Assembly: GCA_963930775.1 (NCBI GenBank)
Contig: OZ005689.1
Span: 37,131,351 to 37,195,350 of the forward strand
Source: Cliona cf. orientalis
Taxonomy: Eukaryota > Porifera > Demospongiae > Clionaida > Clionaidae
Length of the DNA: 64,000 bases
Direction: 5' to 3'
Positions 45,799 through 58,366 of the stretch are shown here, piece after piece. The first letter of the stretch is position 1, and every line of letters begins with the position of its first letter. Both the position numbers and the translations under genes were made by a program. The notes beneath the pieces are model-generated. The model was not told where the DNA came from. It did not search any database and saw nothing but the letters and a program-made list of their open reading frames with translations.

Positions 45799-45989
45799 TA
45801 CCGTAGATCGGGAAATTTTTACCGTTAAAATTTTTTCGCCAGTTGCTTAGGTGGCGAAAATTAAACGCGCGAAATATTTGAGTACTGTATGACGACCTAT
45901 ACCAAGTTCAGCCTGGCGGCGAAAATTAGACTCGCGAAAAATTTACAAGTGAAATATTTTACTGGCGAAAATATCCCGATCTACGGTAT
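45799..45989. mobile_element. Short TIR element, ACCGTAGATCGGGA ends
   Basis: ACCGTAGATCGGGA at the left is mirrored by TCCCGATCTACGGT at the right, about 190 bp apart. The interior is rich in GGCGAAAATTA and GCGAAA(A)TATTT repeats. 5640-5750 is a partial relative. Confidence 0.75.
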
Positions 45990-46196
45990 TACTGTTGGCA
46001 GCATGCAGTGTGTACATTAGCGCATACAGTGTACTTGTGGTCACCATACAAGCAAGCCTCTCATACAACGTGAATTACACATGCACATGCACACACACAT
46101 GCAATAGGAGAAAGAAAAGGGTTCCGTCACCCTTTACTTACAGTTCCAGGTAGTCTCGCTGTCATGTGTTGGAGGAGCTGTCCTCTGGAGGGCCAG

Positions 46197-46231
<35 letters not shown>

Positions 46232-46474
46232 GAAGCCTCATAATTTCCCAGTGCAACAGTCCCTCCACTTATCAGCTTTAAAATACCTTTAAATACTTTT
46301 GAATTAGGGCCAAAAGATGCTAATAGCATAGGAAAGTCAGTTGATGTGGAGTTGATCTGGACAATCATCTGGTTGCACATTCGATCAACATAATAAATCA
46401 CCATTACCCAAGCAAGTGCTGAAAAAGTGGTCCGGTTTTGGCCTGACCAGCCAGACTGGTTCCGGTGGCCTTGA

Positions 46475-48822
<2,348 letters not shown>

Positions 48823-49144
48823 TAGTCTCGTCCCCAGACCCCACCCCCAAGAGGAGGAAAGGGTCTGGTACACATCGAGCGCTTTTTGGGGCGCACAGGA
48901 TACAGCATGTCATGTGATCGTCATGACAACGCATCGTATAGGCATGGCAACGCATCAGCCGCTCTCACATGCAGCAATAGGCGGCTAGCGCGCAGTGTCA
49001 CATGATAATCACATGCAAGCCACATGGTGTGAATCTGATTGGTGCGACAGAATTCAGACATGCCAAGTCAGCAAGACCCAAAAAGCGCTCGATGTGTACC
49101 AGACCCTTTCCTCCTCTTGGGGGTGGGGTCTGGGGACGAGACTA
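48823..49144. mobile_element. TAGTCTCG element copy 1 (322 bp)
   Basis: Ends TAGTCTCGTCCCCAGACCCC and reverse. The TIR similarity extends about 65 bp, through GAGGAGGAAAGGGTCTGG and ACACATCGAGCGCTTTTTGG. Flanks TTCCACCAC and TCCCACCAC are a 9-bp duplication with one mismatch. Both strands have short ORFs created by the TIRs; none is coding. Confidence 0.88.
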
Positions 49145-49191
49145 TCCCACCACGTACCACGGGGATTGGGGACTAGGAACAAGACTAAACT

Positions 49192-49848
49192 TAGTCTCGT
49201 GCCCAGCCCCCGCGAGAAAGGGTGGGAATCGTGCACATCCGGTGTGTCACAGTGGAATGTGTGACGCGTTCAATAATAATGCGCACGTTACAATCATTAA
49301 TTAAATATTTTCGGTCATGGCGCGGCGCCGGCGCGCGCGCAGAGTAGTCTCGTCCCCAGACCCCACCCCCAAAAGGAGGAAAGGGTCTGGTACACATCGA
49401 GCGCTTTTTGGGTCTTGCTGACTTGGCATGTCTGAATTCTGTCGCACCAATCAGATTCATGCCATGTGGCTTGCATGTGATTATCGTGTGACACCGCTCG
49501 CTAGCCACCTATTGCTGCATGTGAGAGCTGATGATGCGTTGCCATGCCTAAACGATGCGTTGTCATGACGATCACATGACATGCTGCACCCTATGCGCCC
49601 CAAAAAGCGCTCGATGTGTGCCAGACCCTTTCCTCCTTTTGGGGGTGGGGTCTGGGGACAAGACTAGCGCAGAGCAGCTAGTGCGCCCGTTGATGTTTAT
49701 AATTACATTCCTTGCGTTCTTGAATTGTCATGCTGCTGCGTGCTGCAATCTGATTGGTGTTTGGAAATTCCTTAACAGGGACACGCCAGATGTGCACAAT
49801 TCCCCAGACCCTCTCTTTCTGAGTAGGCGGGGCTGGCGCGCGAGACTA
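49192..49848. mobile_element. TAGTCTCG-type element copy 2, carrying a nested insertion
   Basis: The left end TAGTCTCGTGCCCAGCCCCC, then GTGCACATCCGGTGTGTC, matches the right end read in reverse (TAGTCTCGCGCGCCAGCCCC, then GTGCACATCTGGCGTGTC). A perfect 9-bp duplication GACTAAACT flanks it (49183-49191 and 49849-49857). Inside lies the complete element at 49345-49666. Confidence 0.88.
49345..49666. mobile_element. TAGTCTCG element copy 3, nested in copy 2
   Basis: 322 bp, the same length and internal sequence as 48823-49144 but in inverted orientation relative to it. Flanking GCGCAGAG at 49337-49344 and 49667-49674 is an 8-bp duplication. Confidence 0.87.
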
Positions 49849-49955
49849 GACTAAACTACTTTGTGAAAAAATGTTATTATCAAATCAATAATAATAATTG
49901 CAAGAAATGCAGAGCAAGTCAAGTACAGGTACCTGGCAACTGCAGGTAACTGGGA

Positions 49956-50531
49956 CTACAGAAGTTGATCCAACACAAAATGCAAAAATTCTATAAATGC
50001 AAAGAGGTCTTCTTTCTTTTGTGGAGGATAGTCACTCAGCTCAACTTCCTCGTACCAGACTAGCTCCAGCTTCCTAGAGTGGGAAGAGGAGGAAGAGGAG
50101 CTGCTGTTTCTTGTGATTGGAAGCTTGAGCTTGAAGTAGTGGGTTGTTCCCACATCTGTCAAGGCAACTACAATGCTCGAAAGGTCTACACCACACCCTA
50201 ATAGGGCGTAGTATCCTTCCACCATAGCTTGGGCAACATCGTTTTCACAAACACTAGCCAAGTGAGCAGCTACATGCTGTTTAAGTTCATAAAGGATAAG
50301 ACTCGAGATCCTTTTTCCATCACTGGATACTTCGACTGCTGCCACCAAATAGTCTGTACAATAGTTGTTGAGCACTTTGCCAAACGGTATTATTTCTAAT
50401 TTCTTCCCCGCCTTCTTTGGGTATAGCTCCAAACCTTGCACAAGCATATCACACAGCACAGGCATCTTTCCCATCTCATTTGCTGCTGCATCAACAAATT
50501 TGAAATATCTCTCCATCCACAGAGTATCCAA
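49956..50531 (-). CDS. Partial gene, possible PD-(D/E)XK nuclease-like protein
   Basis: An open frame of 191 residues from the first start-like codon; it stays open upstream to about 50615, where it meets the assembly gap, so the N-terminus is uncertain. Visible blocks are LEIIPFGKVLNNYCTDYLV, then AAVEVSSDG, ISSLILYELKQ (ELK at 82-84), VVALTDVGTTHYFKLKL and a Ser-rich linker before RKLELVWYEEVELSDY. The order E...(D)...ExK resembles a restriction-endonuclease-like core, and the TDVGTTHYFKL block reminds me of Crinkler-type nuclease proteins found in sponges; both are weak inferences. It is at least a real-looking coding exon: charged and hydrophobic residues alternate, and the frame is not driven by repeats. 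Confidence 0.5.
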   Translation of the reverse strand: MDTLWMERYFKFVDAAANEMGKMPVLCDMLVQGLELYPKKAGKKLEIIPFGKVLNNYCTDYLVAAVEVSSDGKRISSLILYELKQHVAAHLASVCENDVAQAMVEGYYALLGCGVDLSSIVVALTDVGTTHYFKLKLPITRNSSSSSSSSHSRKLELVWYEEVELSDYPPQKKEDLFAFIEFLHFVLDQLL

Positions 50532-50619
50532 GCATGGATACTCCTGATGGCGCGACTTCCACTTTCCCGGCGTGGGCTTCCACTGAGTCTGAGTGCATGA
50601 AAGTGCTAGTAGGCCTCAC

Positions 50620-50642
50620 NNNNNNNNNNNNNNNNNNNNNNN
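50620..50642. other. Assembly gap (23 Ns)
   Basis: A run of N. The real distance and orientation between the partial gene on the left and array D on the right are unknown. Confidence 1.
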
Positions 50643-52790
50643 TATGGTGAAGTGTTGATTCTTCCAATTGAAGAGCACCAGCTCAGTCACGAGTCAAGCA
50701 GGGGTGTATCCAACCAAGTCCAAGGTCAGTTGTACTTGCCTCAGTCCAACAATGTGTACCAGTCGATTCTTCCAATTGAGAGCACCAGCTCAGTGACGAG
50801 TAAGGTGTATCCAAGTCCTTGTCTTCGTATGTGAACACCGAGCGTATGAGAACGAGCCAACAGTAGAATACCATCGTTCTGCGATTGAAAACAGAAAAAG
50901 CCAGTGAAACCAAACCACGCACCCCAACAAAAAATCAGGTAACAGTTGTACTTGCCTCAATCCAACAATGTGCACCAGTCAATTCTTCCAATTGAAGAGC
51001 ACCAGCTCAGTGACGAGTCAAGCAGGGGTGTATCCATCCAAGTCTTGTCTTCGTATGTGAACACCTCAAGCGTATGTGAATGAGCCAACTGTAGAGAGCA
51101 CCATTGTTCTGCAAGTGAATCAGTGTCGAGTGTGCGCACCAGTCGATTTTTCCAATTAAAGAGCACCACCGCAGTGCAGGTGAATCCAAGTCCTTTTCTT
51201 TGTATGTGAACACCTCGAGCGTACGAGAACAAGCCAACAGTAGATAATACCATCGTTCTGCGAGTGAAAACAGAAAAGGCCAGTGGATTATCTAGCACCA
51301 TATGCACCACTGCACCACAACAAAAACAAGCAACAGTTGTACTTGCCTCAGTCCAGCAACGTGCACCAGTAGATTCTTCCAATTGAAGAGCACCAGCTCA
51401 GTGATGAAGTCAAGCTGGTGTATCCAAGTCCTTGTCTTCGTATGTGAAGACCGAGCCAACAGTAGAGAACACCATTGTTCTGCAACCAAGTGAAAACAGA
51501 AAAGGCCAGTGAAGGTCAGTGGACTACTAGCTAGTACCAGCACCACAACAAAAAAGACTTGCCTCAATCCAACAATGAGCACCAGTCGATTCTTCTGATT
51601 GAAAAGCACCAGCTCAGTAATGAAGTCAAGCAGATATATCCGATCCTTGTCTTCGTATGTGAAGATCTCAAGATCCTTCCAACTGAAGAGCACTCTAGCT
51701 CAGTGTGGTAGAAAAAACAGTAGCAGCTGGGGAGCATGCATGAAGAACAGTTGGTAGAGATCGATGAAAAAATGGTAGCAGCTGAGGCTGGGGAGCAAGG
51801 ATGAATAGTCCAGTTAGTTCAGTTGAATGACATTGCTGGCTTTTCATGCTCTTTAAATACTCCCTGAATGATCCAAACAAGGGCTACTGGTTAGGCTGGT
51901 TTTGATTGATTTTATAAAAGCCCAATTAACAGTCACTATTCAAATCAATGTAAGACTTAATTGGATGTGTAGACAAATTGGCTGCGAGTGCATATGGTCA
52001 ATATAAAGCTTAATTGGATGTATAGACTCTAGCAGGCAGAGAGACCTTACCTCAATCCAACAATGTGCACCAGTAGCACACAGTGAGATCAATAATCCAA
52101 GTCCAGTAGATCCTTCCAATTGAAAAGTGCCAGCTCAGAGAGATGAACAACTGTTGGTAGAGATGAAGAAACAGAGTAGCAGCTCAAGCTAGTGTCATGC
52201 CATATGCATGCATGCACCAGTAGAAGCACAACAAAAATCAGTGGAAAGGTCTCAAGCTAGCACCATATGCACCAGCAAAAGGACAACAAAATCATGCAAA
52301 AGAACTTGCCTCAATCCAACAATGTGTACCAGTAGCAATTGAAGAGCACGCACACAATGTAGTGGATCCTTCCAAATGAAGAGCACCAGCAACAGTTGGT
52401 AGAGAGATGAAGACACAGGTCAAGGGTGAACAGTTAGAAGTTAGTTCAGTTGAATGACAGTGCTGGTTGGATGATGTGTAGACAAGCTGGCTGCAACTGT
52501 ATGTATGAAATCAAATGTGTGCACAGAAAAAGCATGTTTAAGAATGCGGCAAAGCAATACGAGATCAATACTTTCCACAAGCGAATACCATGCATGCACC
52601 AGTACAAGCATAAAAAGAATCAGTGGAAAGGCCTCAAGCTAGCATCTTCCAAGAAGTAACAGAAAAATCATGCAAGAGAGTACTTGCCTCAGTCCAATAA
52701 TGTACAGTAGTAGCAATTGGAGCACTCAGAGAGCTCAAATCCAACAATCCAGTAGATCCTTCCAATTGAAGAGCACCACTTCAGTTCAGT
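50643..52790 (-). repeat. Tandem array D of exon-like modules (minus strand)
   Basis: Read on the minus strand, units start AACGATGGT or AACAATGGTG after acceptor-like TTTTCACTCGCAG or TTTTCAATCGCAG. They contain TTCACATACGAAGACAAG and GAGCTGGTGCTCTTCAATTG, and end TGAGGCAA before donor-like GTACAACTG or GTCTTT. Clear modules are 50735-50878, 50952-51108 and 51343-51479; one full spacer (50879-50951) is 73 bp. Copies after 51560 are degenerate (TTGCCTCAATCCAACAATG near 52050, 52310 and 52685). Repeating ORFs encode VFTYEDK...LSWCS-like peptides. Module lengths are not all multiples of three, so protein coding is doubtful. Confidence 0.8.
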
Positions 52791-53129
52791 TAGTGGAGAT
52801 GAAGATGTAGCAGCTGAGGAGTTGAGTTGAATGACAATGACAATGCCGGCTTTTGCTGCTCTTTAAATACTCCTCTCTCTGAATCATCCAGGCAAGGGCT
52901 ACTGGTATGTTTTGACTGGCTGTAATTGGTTTCCACACCTTGAATTGTTCAAATCAATGTAAAGCTTAATTGAATGTGTAGACAAGCTGGCTGCAAGACT
53001 ATGACTATGAAATCCATTCAAAGCTTCAATGCATGTGCAGAGCTAAGCATGCATGCATGTAGCATAGCATGTAGCATAGCATGAAATCAATATTTTCCAC
53101 AAGCCAACTTCATGCAACAGAATATTTGA
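52791..53129. other. Non-coding stretch between arrays
   Basis: Contains CTGCTCTTTAAATACTC, which also appears in similar form near 51850, so array-D-related sequence continues. GCATGCATGC runs occur near 53047. No gene. Confidence 0.5.
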
Positions 53130-53970
53130 CGTCAAGGTCATGCTATGCACAATCTCAAAGCAGAGGTCAAGGGATTTGACCTCAAACTTATGCTATGCAC
53201 ACTCTCACAGCATAGGTCATGAATTTGACCTCAAGGTCATGCTATGCACACTCTCACAGCAGAGATCAAGGGATTTGACCTCAAGCTTATGCTATGCACT
53301 CTCACAGCAGAGGTCATGAAATTTGACCTCAAGGTCATGCTATGCACACTCTCAAAGCAGAAGTCGAGAGATTTGACCTGAAGGTCATGCTATGCATGCA
53401 CACTCTCACAGCAGAGGTTAAGGGATTTGACCTCAAGCTTATGCTATGCACATTCAAAGCAGAAGTCGAGAGATTTGACCTGAAGGTCATGCTATGCATG
53501 CACACTCTCACAGCAGAGGTCAAGGGATTTGACCTCAAGCTTATGCTATGCACATTCAAAGCAGAAGTCGAGAGATTTGACCTGAAGGTCATGCTATGCA
53601 CACTCTCACAGCAGAGGTCAAGGGATTTGACCTCAAGCTTATGCTATGCACATTCAAAGCAGAAGTCGAGAGATTTGACCTGAAGGTCATGTATGTCATG
53701 TATTGCACACTCTCAAAGCAGAAGTCAAGGGATTTGACCTGAAGGTCATGCTATGCACACTCACTCACAGCAGAGGTCAAGGGATTTGACCTCAAGGTCA
53801 TGCTATGCACACTCACTCACAGCAGAGGTCAAGGGATTTGACCTCAAGGTCATGCTATGCACGCTCTCAAAGCAGAGGTCAAAATATTTGATCTCAAGGT
53901 CATATATGCTATATATGCTATGCATGCACACTCTCAAAGCAGAAGTCGAGAATTTTGGCCTGAAGGTCAT
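53130..53970. repeat. Satellite of 45-65-bp units rich in AGGTCA half-sites
   Basis: About 15 units of the form AGAGGTCAAGGGATTTGACC, then TCAAGGTCATGCTATGCACA, then CTCTCA(A/C)AGC. Most units hold AGGTCA...TGACCT (7-nt spacer) and TGACCTCAAGGTCA (everted, 2-nt spacer). A second version replaces AAGGTCATGC with AAGCTTATGC. In-frame peptides (LKAEVERFDLKVMLCMHTL-like) are artefacts of the repeat. Confidence 0.92.
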
Positions 53971-54212
53971 GCTATATGCATGCACGATATATATATGCAA
54001 TGTATTAGGTCATAACTCGACAACATATGGGTGTGGTTTGTGGTTTTTTGGAATCCTCACACCCAATTACCCCCGAGCCCACCCTTAAACACCTTGAGCA
54101 CAGCTTTTTGCAAATGATACCAATGCGATATCATATGCATTGCACATATGCACATATGCACAATATGCACGATATATATATGCAATGTATTAGGTCATAA
54201 CTCGATAATTAA
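53971..54212. repeat. Tandem unit E interrupted by piggyBac, left part
   Basis: A 190-bp unit (CAACATATGGGTGTGGTTTG, CACACCCAATTACCCCCGAG, ATGCACGATATATATATGCA, TTAGGTCATAACTCGA) ends at TTAA 54209-54212, where the piggyBac element starts. The same unit continues at 58371. Confidence 0.88.
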
Positions 54213-54381
54213 CCAATTAGTGCCGAGAGACGCATTATTGCGTCATGCGCGCGCATGCCGTTAAGGGCGGGAGACGCAAAAATACGTCAGCTGCATAGCG
54301 CTATACTATCTGGACGATATCTCGCTAACGAGGACTGGGCGGTGACGATCTTTCTACCCAAGACAAACCACGATAGTAGAG

Positions 54382-54546
54382 GTAAGTATTACTGTAGTAA
54401 ACTATAGTACTATTCATAGAAGATTATTCCACAAATTTGTATCAAAAATAACAATACATACAGCCATACACGCTAACGCCTACGCTATGTACGCTACAAT
54501 ACTACCATGCAAAAACGCTAACTACCTACCTATAAACTAACTCTAG
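54382..54546 (+). other. Putative 5'-leader intron of the transposase gene
   Basis: Donor AGTAGAG/GTAAGTATT and acceptor AACTCTAG/AAGCGC, ending 13 bp before the ATG. Predicted from splice consensus only. Confidence 0.4.
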
Positions 54547-54559
54547 AAGCGCTAAAACG

Positions 54560-56425
54560 ATGACCAAGAGGCTGTACACTGCTGAGAAGGTGCTGGAAGC
54601 TGTGTTGGAGGATGTGGATGATGACCAGGACTATGATGACCCTGATGAACCGGTCATGGAAGGCTCCGATGACGAGTTCTCAGATTTGGAGCTCGATGAA
54701 GAGGATGCTGACCTTGACCAAGCACCACCAAACTCCCCCCTTACACCGTCAGTAGCTTCGCCACTGCTGCTGCCGCCTCCACTCTCTCCATTGCCTCAAC
54801 CCTCACCCCAAAGCTCGCCACAATCATCACCACCTACTTCACCACCTGGTTCTCCATCGCAACCTGCAGTGTGGACTACAACACTGAAACCAGTGGAGGT
54901 GAAATCATTCAACTCACCAGTAGGTCCAACAACAGCCATCCCAGAGACCCCCAGAGAGGTCTTCGAGATCTTCTTCACGGATGATTTGATGACACTGATG
55001 GTGACTGAGAGTAATCGGTACGCCGAGGACGTCATGGGAAGTGAGAAGTTTGCTAAGTGGACGAAGATCACTGTAGAAGAGATGAAGGCCTTTCTGGGGT
55101 TCTCCATTCTCATGGGCATAAACCAGCTCCCGGCAATCAAGGACTACTGGAAGAAGAATGAGTACCTCCACTATAGTCCCATTGCAGACAGGATACCACG
55201 AGACCGCTTTTTGGAGATCTCCAGATATATCCACTTTGTGGACAATAGCTCCCTCCAACCACGCGGCTCTCCAGGGCACGACCGCCTTGGAAAAGTTCGT
55301 CCCATCATCGAACACCTTTCAGCCAAGTTTGCGGAGGCTTACGATCCCCACAAGGAAGTTGCGGTTGATGAGGCGATGATCAAGTTCCAGGGCAGGTCGT
55401 CGCTGAAGCAGTATATGCCCAAGAAGCCCGTCAAGCGTGGTATCAAGGTGTGGGTGTTGGGAGACAGTAAGACGGGATACTTCTCCAAATTTGACATCTA
55501 CTGCGGCAAGGGAACATCACCGGAGAAGAGCTTGGGAGCTCGTGTTGTGAAGACCCTCACTGAGCCACTGAAAGGGAAGTTTCACCACGTGTACTTCGAT
55601 AACTTCTTCACGAGTGCAGAACTGTTGACAGACTTGGAGAAGGATGGAGTGTACGCATGTGGGACAGCGAGGAAAGATCGTCGAGGTTTTCCGGAGGAAC
55701 TAAAGAGAGTCAACCTGAAAGAAAGGTAAATACGGATAATGAAAATTGTTACTATACATAATAATTTACAACATACAGGGGTGAATCTGTTACTGTTCAG
55801 AAGGGGAAGTTATCCGCTTCAGCGTGGCTCGATCGCAAGACGGTCACTGCTATGGCCACCAACTGCCAGCCAACAGATGCCGGAACAGTACTCCGTGGTA
55901 CCCAAGATGGGTCACGCATTCCAGTACCTTGTCCCCAATCTATCATCCTCTATAATACCTACATGGAGGGTAGACAGAGGTGACCAGTTACGGGGGTACT
56001 ACCGCTGCCGTACTAAGAGCCGAAAGTTCTACAAGTATATCTTCTACTTCTTACTTGATGTCGCCATCACTAATGCCTTCATTTTAATGAAGAACCACAC
56101 CAGCAAAGGCTCCAAGATGACCATCAAGGACTTTCGGCTCGAGTTGGCATCTGAACTGATTGGCGACTATTGTAGTCGCCGCAGACGTGGACGTACTTCG
56201 TCCTCCTCCATCCGCTCCCTTCCTCTTCGTCATTTTCCTGTGAAGGTCAATGATGACAGCTGTCCCGCTAAGAGGAAGAGAGGCAATTGTGCACAGTGCC
56301 GAAAGACGAAGCAGAGTCGAATGAACACCAGCTGGTTTTGTCGAGAGTGCTCGGCATGGCTGTGTCACTCGGGGGATCCAGATGATTGCTTTTTGCAGTG
56401 GCACACACGCCTACAAGATATGTAA
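54560..56425 (+). pseudogene. piggyBac-type transposase, one intron and one frameshift
   Basis: Exon 1 is 54560-55725 and the intron 55726-55778 (53 bp, GTAAAT...TACAG); exon 2 starts at 55779 in frame (K-E-R/G-E-S-V). The N-terminus is acidic (DVDDDQDYDDPDEPV), then Pro/Ser-rich, then the transposase domain: MTLMVTESNRYAED, FLGFSILMGINQLP, YWKKNEYLHYSPIADRIPRD, VDEAMIKFQGRSSLKQYMP (first catalytic Asp), HHVYFDNFFTSAELL (second) and VDRGDQLRGYY (third). The C-terminal Cys-rich domain (CAQCRKTKQ, WFCRECSAWLCH) resembles the family's zinc-binding end. One base is missing or extra near 55965-55972 (NTYMEG then VDRGDQ), giving a stop at 55981. Without that break the protein would be near 600 residues, normal for the family. 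AATAAA at 56452 is a likely poly(A) signal. The single break could be an assembly error. Confidence 0.9.
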
Positions 56426-56612
56426 ACATGTATATTGAATTCAAGCCCAATAATAAACTGTTGCACATGGGTACATAAGAGTACCCTTTACTGAATGTAC
56501 TATGAATGCGTATGTGAGGGGTGCATGCATGTGTGTAGGGTGTGTGTATTATAATATGTATATTGTGTGCAACTACACGTGCAAGATTTTATATACAAAA
56601 TACACAACTTAC

Positions 56613-56981
56613 CATACACAAAGTCATCACTCTGTGTGGTGTGTTAGTATGTGTGTGTATAATATTATGTTGTAGCATCGCCAAGCAATTTAGACCTGTG
56701 GCATGTATAAAATGGTCATAATACATATTATGCACACACACACATAACCATGTACTAACAACAAACATACATACACATACACGAACAAAAAAATATGCAT
56801 ACACACACAAACACTAAACATACATACATACACTCAACACACAATCATTCACTCACGAACACTCAACATAGGGGGTGTGCATGTGTGAAGGTATGTACAT
56901 GTATGTGTGCATGAGTATTGTAACTACACATGTGAGTATTACTTACCATCCAGAAGATCACTTGATGTATCAAGTGTGTGT

Positions 56982-57018
<37 letters not shown>

Positions 57019-58310
57019 TGTGTGGGGTAGCCTGGTCAAGCAATTTGGGACCTGTGGTGTGTGTAAAATAGTGTCATAATTAGAGGTGAGACAGAACACA
57101 ATATCATGTGAGAAGATAACTAATATTAGTCCATAAAAGGATATGCACACAACCTTGTCACTGTGCATGTGTTTTTAGTTTTTATGTACATACTATTATT
57201 ATTATTACTTGGTGTGTACATTGTCCAAGTGCACGTTACACGTGTACACACACACACATCACACCCTCGCACTCACAAATACACACTTGCGTACATACAC
57301 ACGCACCATGCACACTCAACATACATACACACACATACACACTCGCGTACATACACACACCATGCACAAACACTAAACATACGTAGGTACACATACACAC
57401 ATACACACTCGCGTACATACACACGCACCATGCACACTCAACATACATACACATACACACACCATACACAAACACTAAACATACGTAGGTACACACGCTC
57501 ACACACACACTCGCGTACATACACACGCACCATGCACAAACACTAAACATATGTACATAATATACACTCTCGTACATATACACTCAACACCATGCACAAA
57601 CAATGAACACATGCACGCACACACTATGACACTCATAAGCATACACATACTGTTACATACATAAAGCAAACTTACATAGGTTGTGAAAATGCCAGGCAAC
57701 TGACATTCATCGATCAGACCTTTTATAAACGAAAGAGAAGAGGTTATGAAAGGAAGATCATAAGTTATCGTACTACTGTAGGAATACATACCTAAGATGG
57801 TCACATTATAAAGCTTGAAACACAGTTAAACAGAAGCTATAACCTAGACTAGTACGTCAATCAGGCAAGACAAGTCACAGACACTCGGCATGTACGATCA
57901 TTAGCTAGCGCTTTTTACGTATCCAGTGGCCAGCGTGTACTATCAACAATCGGGCAAGTCCTACAAAATACGGGAAAGATCTAAAGCTTTTGCTCGCTCA
58001 GTCGCTTATATCATGGACAACTGAAGGAGACAGAGCAATGAGCTACGCTGTTAGTACACGCTGAGTCAACTGGGGACTGATATTTCAAGTTTATTCCCCT
58101 TCGTACCCCCCTTATCTTACGAATTCACTTACCGCTTGGCTTTTGTCCATCGAAATTCCTTTGATTCACAAGATCGGCTGGCGTTCTTGGTATCAACGGG
58201 TAGCTTAGGCAACCATCTCTTTGAAAAACGCGTGTTGCTAATACAAAAGGTCGATCGTTTAGGCGATATGACCTCCAGACTTCCGTGATGTCAAATTTCT
58301 CTCCGCCCAT
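56613..58310 (-). CDS. Candidate antisense gene inside the piggyBac element
   Basis: Exon 1 (58133-58310) starts MGGEKFDITEVWRSYRLND and ends QKPSG at donor GTAAGTGAA. Exon 2 (57676-57719) adds LIDECQLPGIFTTY before donor GTAAGTTTG. Exon 3 (56947-57051) adds VPNCLTRLPH, a Thr-His repeat made by a CA microsatellite, then LIHQVIFWM before donor GTAAGTAAT. All three join in frame. A fourth exon (56613-56695) is a paralog of exon 3 (both start GTC then AAATTGCTTG) and would stop at its second codon. The product, about 110 residues, matches nothing I know. It starts 56 bp inside the right TIR and runs towards the transposase gene. A splice-based chain of small exons could arise by chance, so confidence is moderate. 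Confidence 0.45.
57240..57640. repeat. CA-rich degenerate repeat within the piggyBac element
   Basis: CACACAC, ACACTCGCGTACATACACAC, CACCATGCACA and AACACTAAACATACGTA blocks alternate three or four times. It lies in the predicted intron between exons 2 and 3 of the antisense candidate. ORFs here are artefacts. Confidence 0.85.
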
Positions 58311-58366
58311 AAAATTAATTCCGTCCCGTCAGCGCACATGCGCGCGTAAATTCCGGCACTAATCGG

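Larger units (their letters stand above)
54213..58366. mobile_element. piggyBac-type DNA transposon, nearly complete (4.15 kb)
   Basis: The left end CCAATTAGTGCCGA and the right end, read in reverse as CCGATTAGTGCCGG, are short TIRs. The flanks are TTAA (54209-54212) and ATAA (58367-58370); piggyBac elements duplicate TTAA, and the right copy differs by one base. The element carries a plus-strand transposase near the left end and a minus-strand candidate gene starting 56 bp inside the right end. It splits a tandem-repeat unit, so the insertion is younger than the array. Confidence 0.88.

Noticed and set aside
49002-49508. Several 60-105-codon ORFs on both strands
   Set aside because: Created by the inverted TAGTCTCG elements; the same peptide recurs in mirrored copies.
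53342-53683. ORF encoding repeated LKAEVERFDLKVMLCMHTL-like peptides
   Set aside because: The repeat unit happens to keep a frame open over a few copies; unit lengths vary and the antisense strand is equally open.
54796-55315. Minus-strand ORFs of 114 and 133 codons
   Set aside because: Antisense shadows of the piggyBac transposase.
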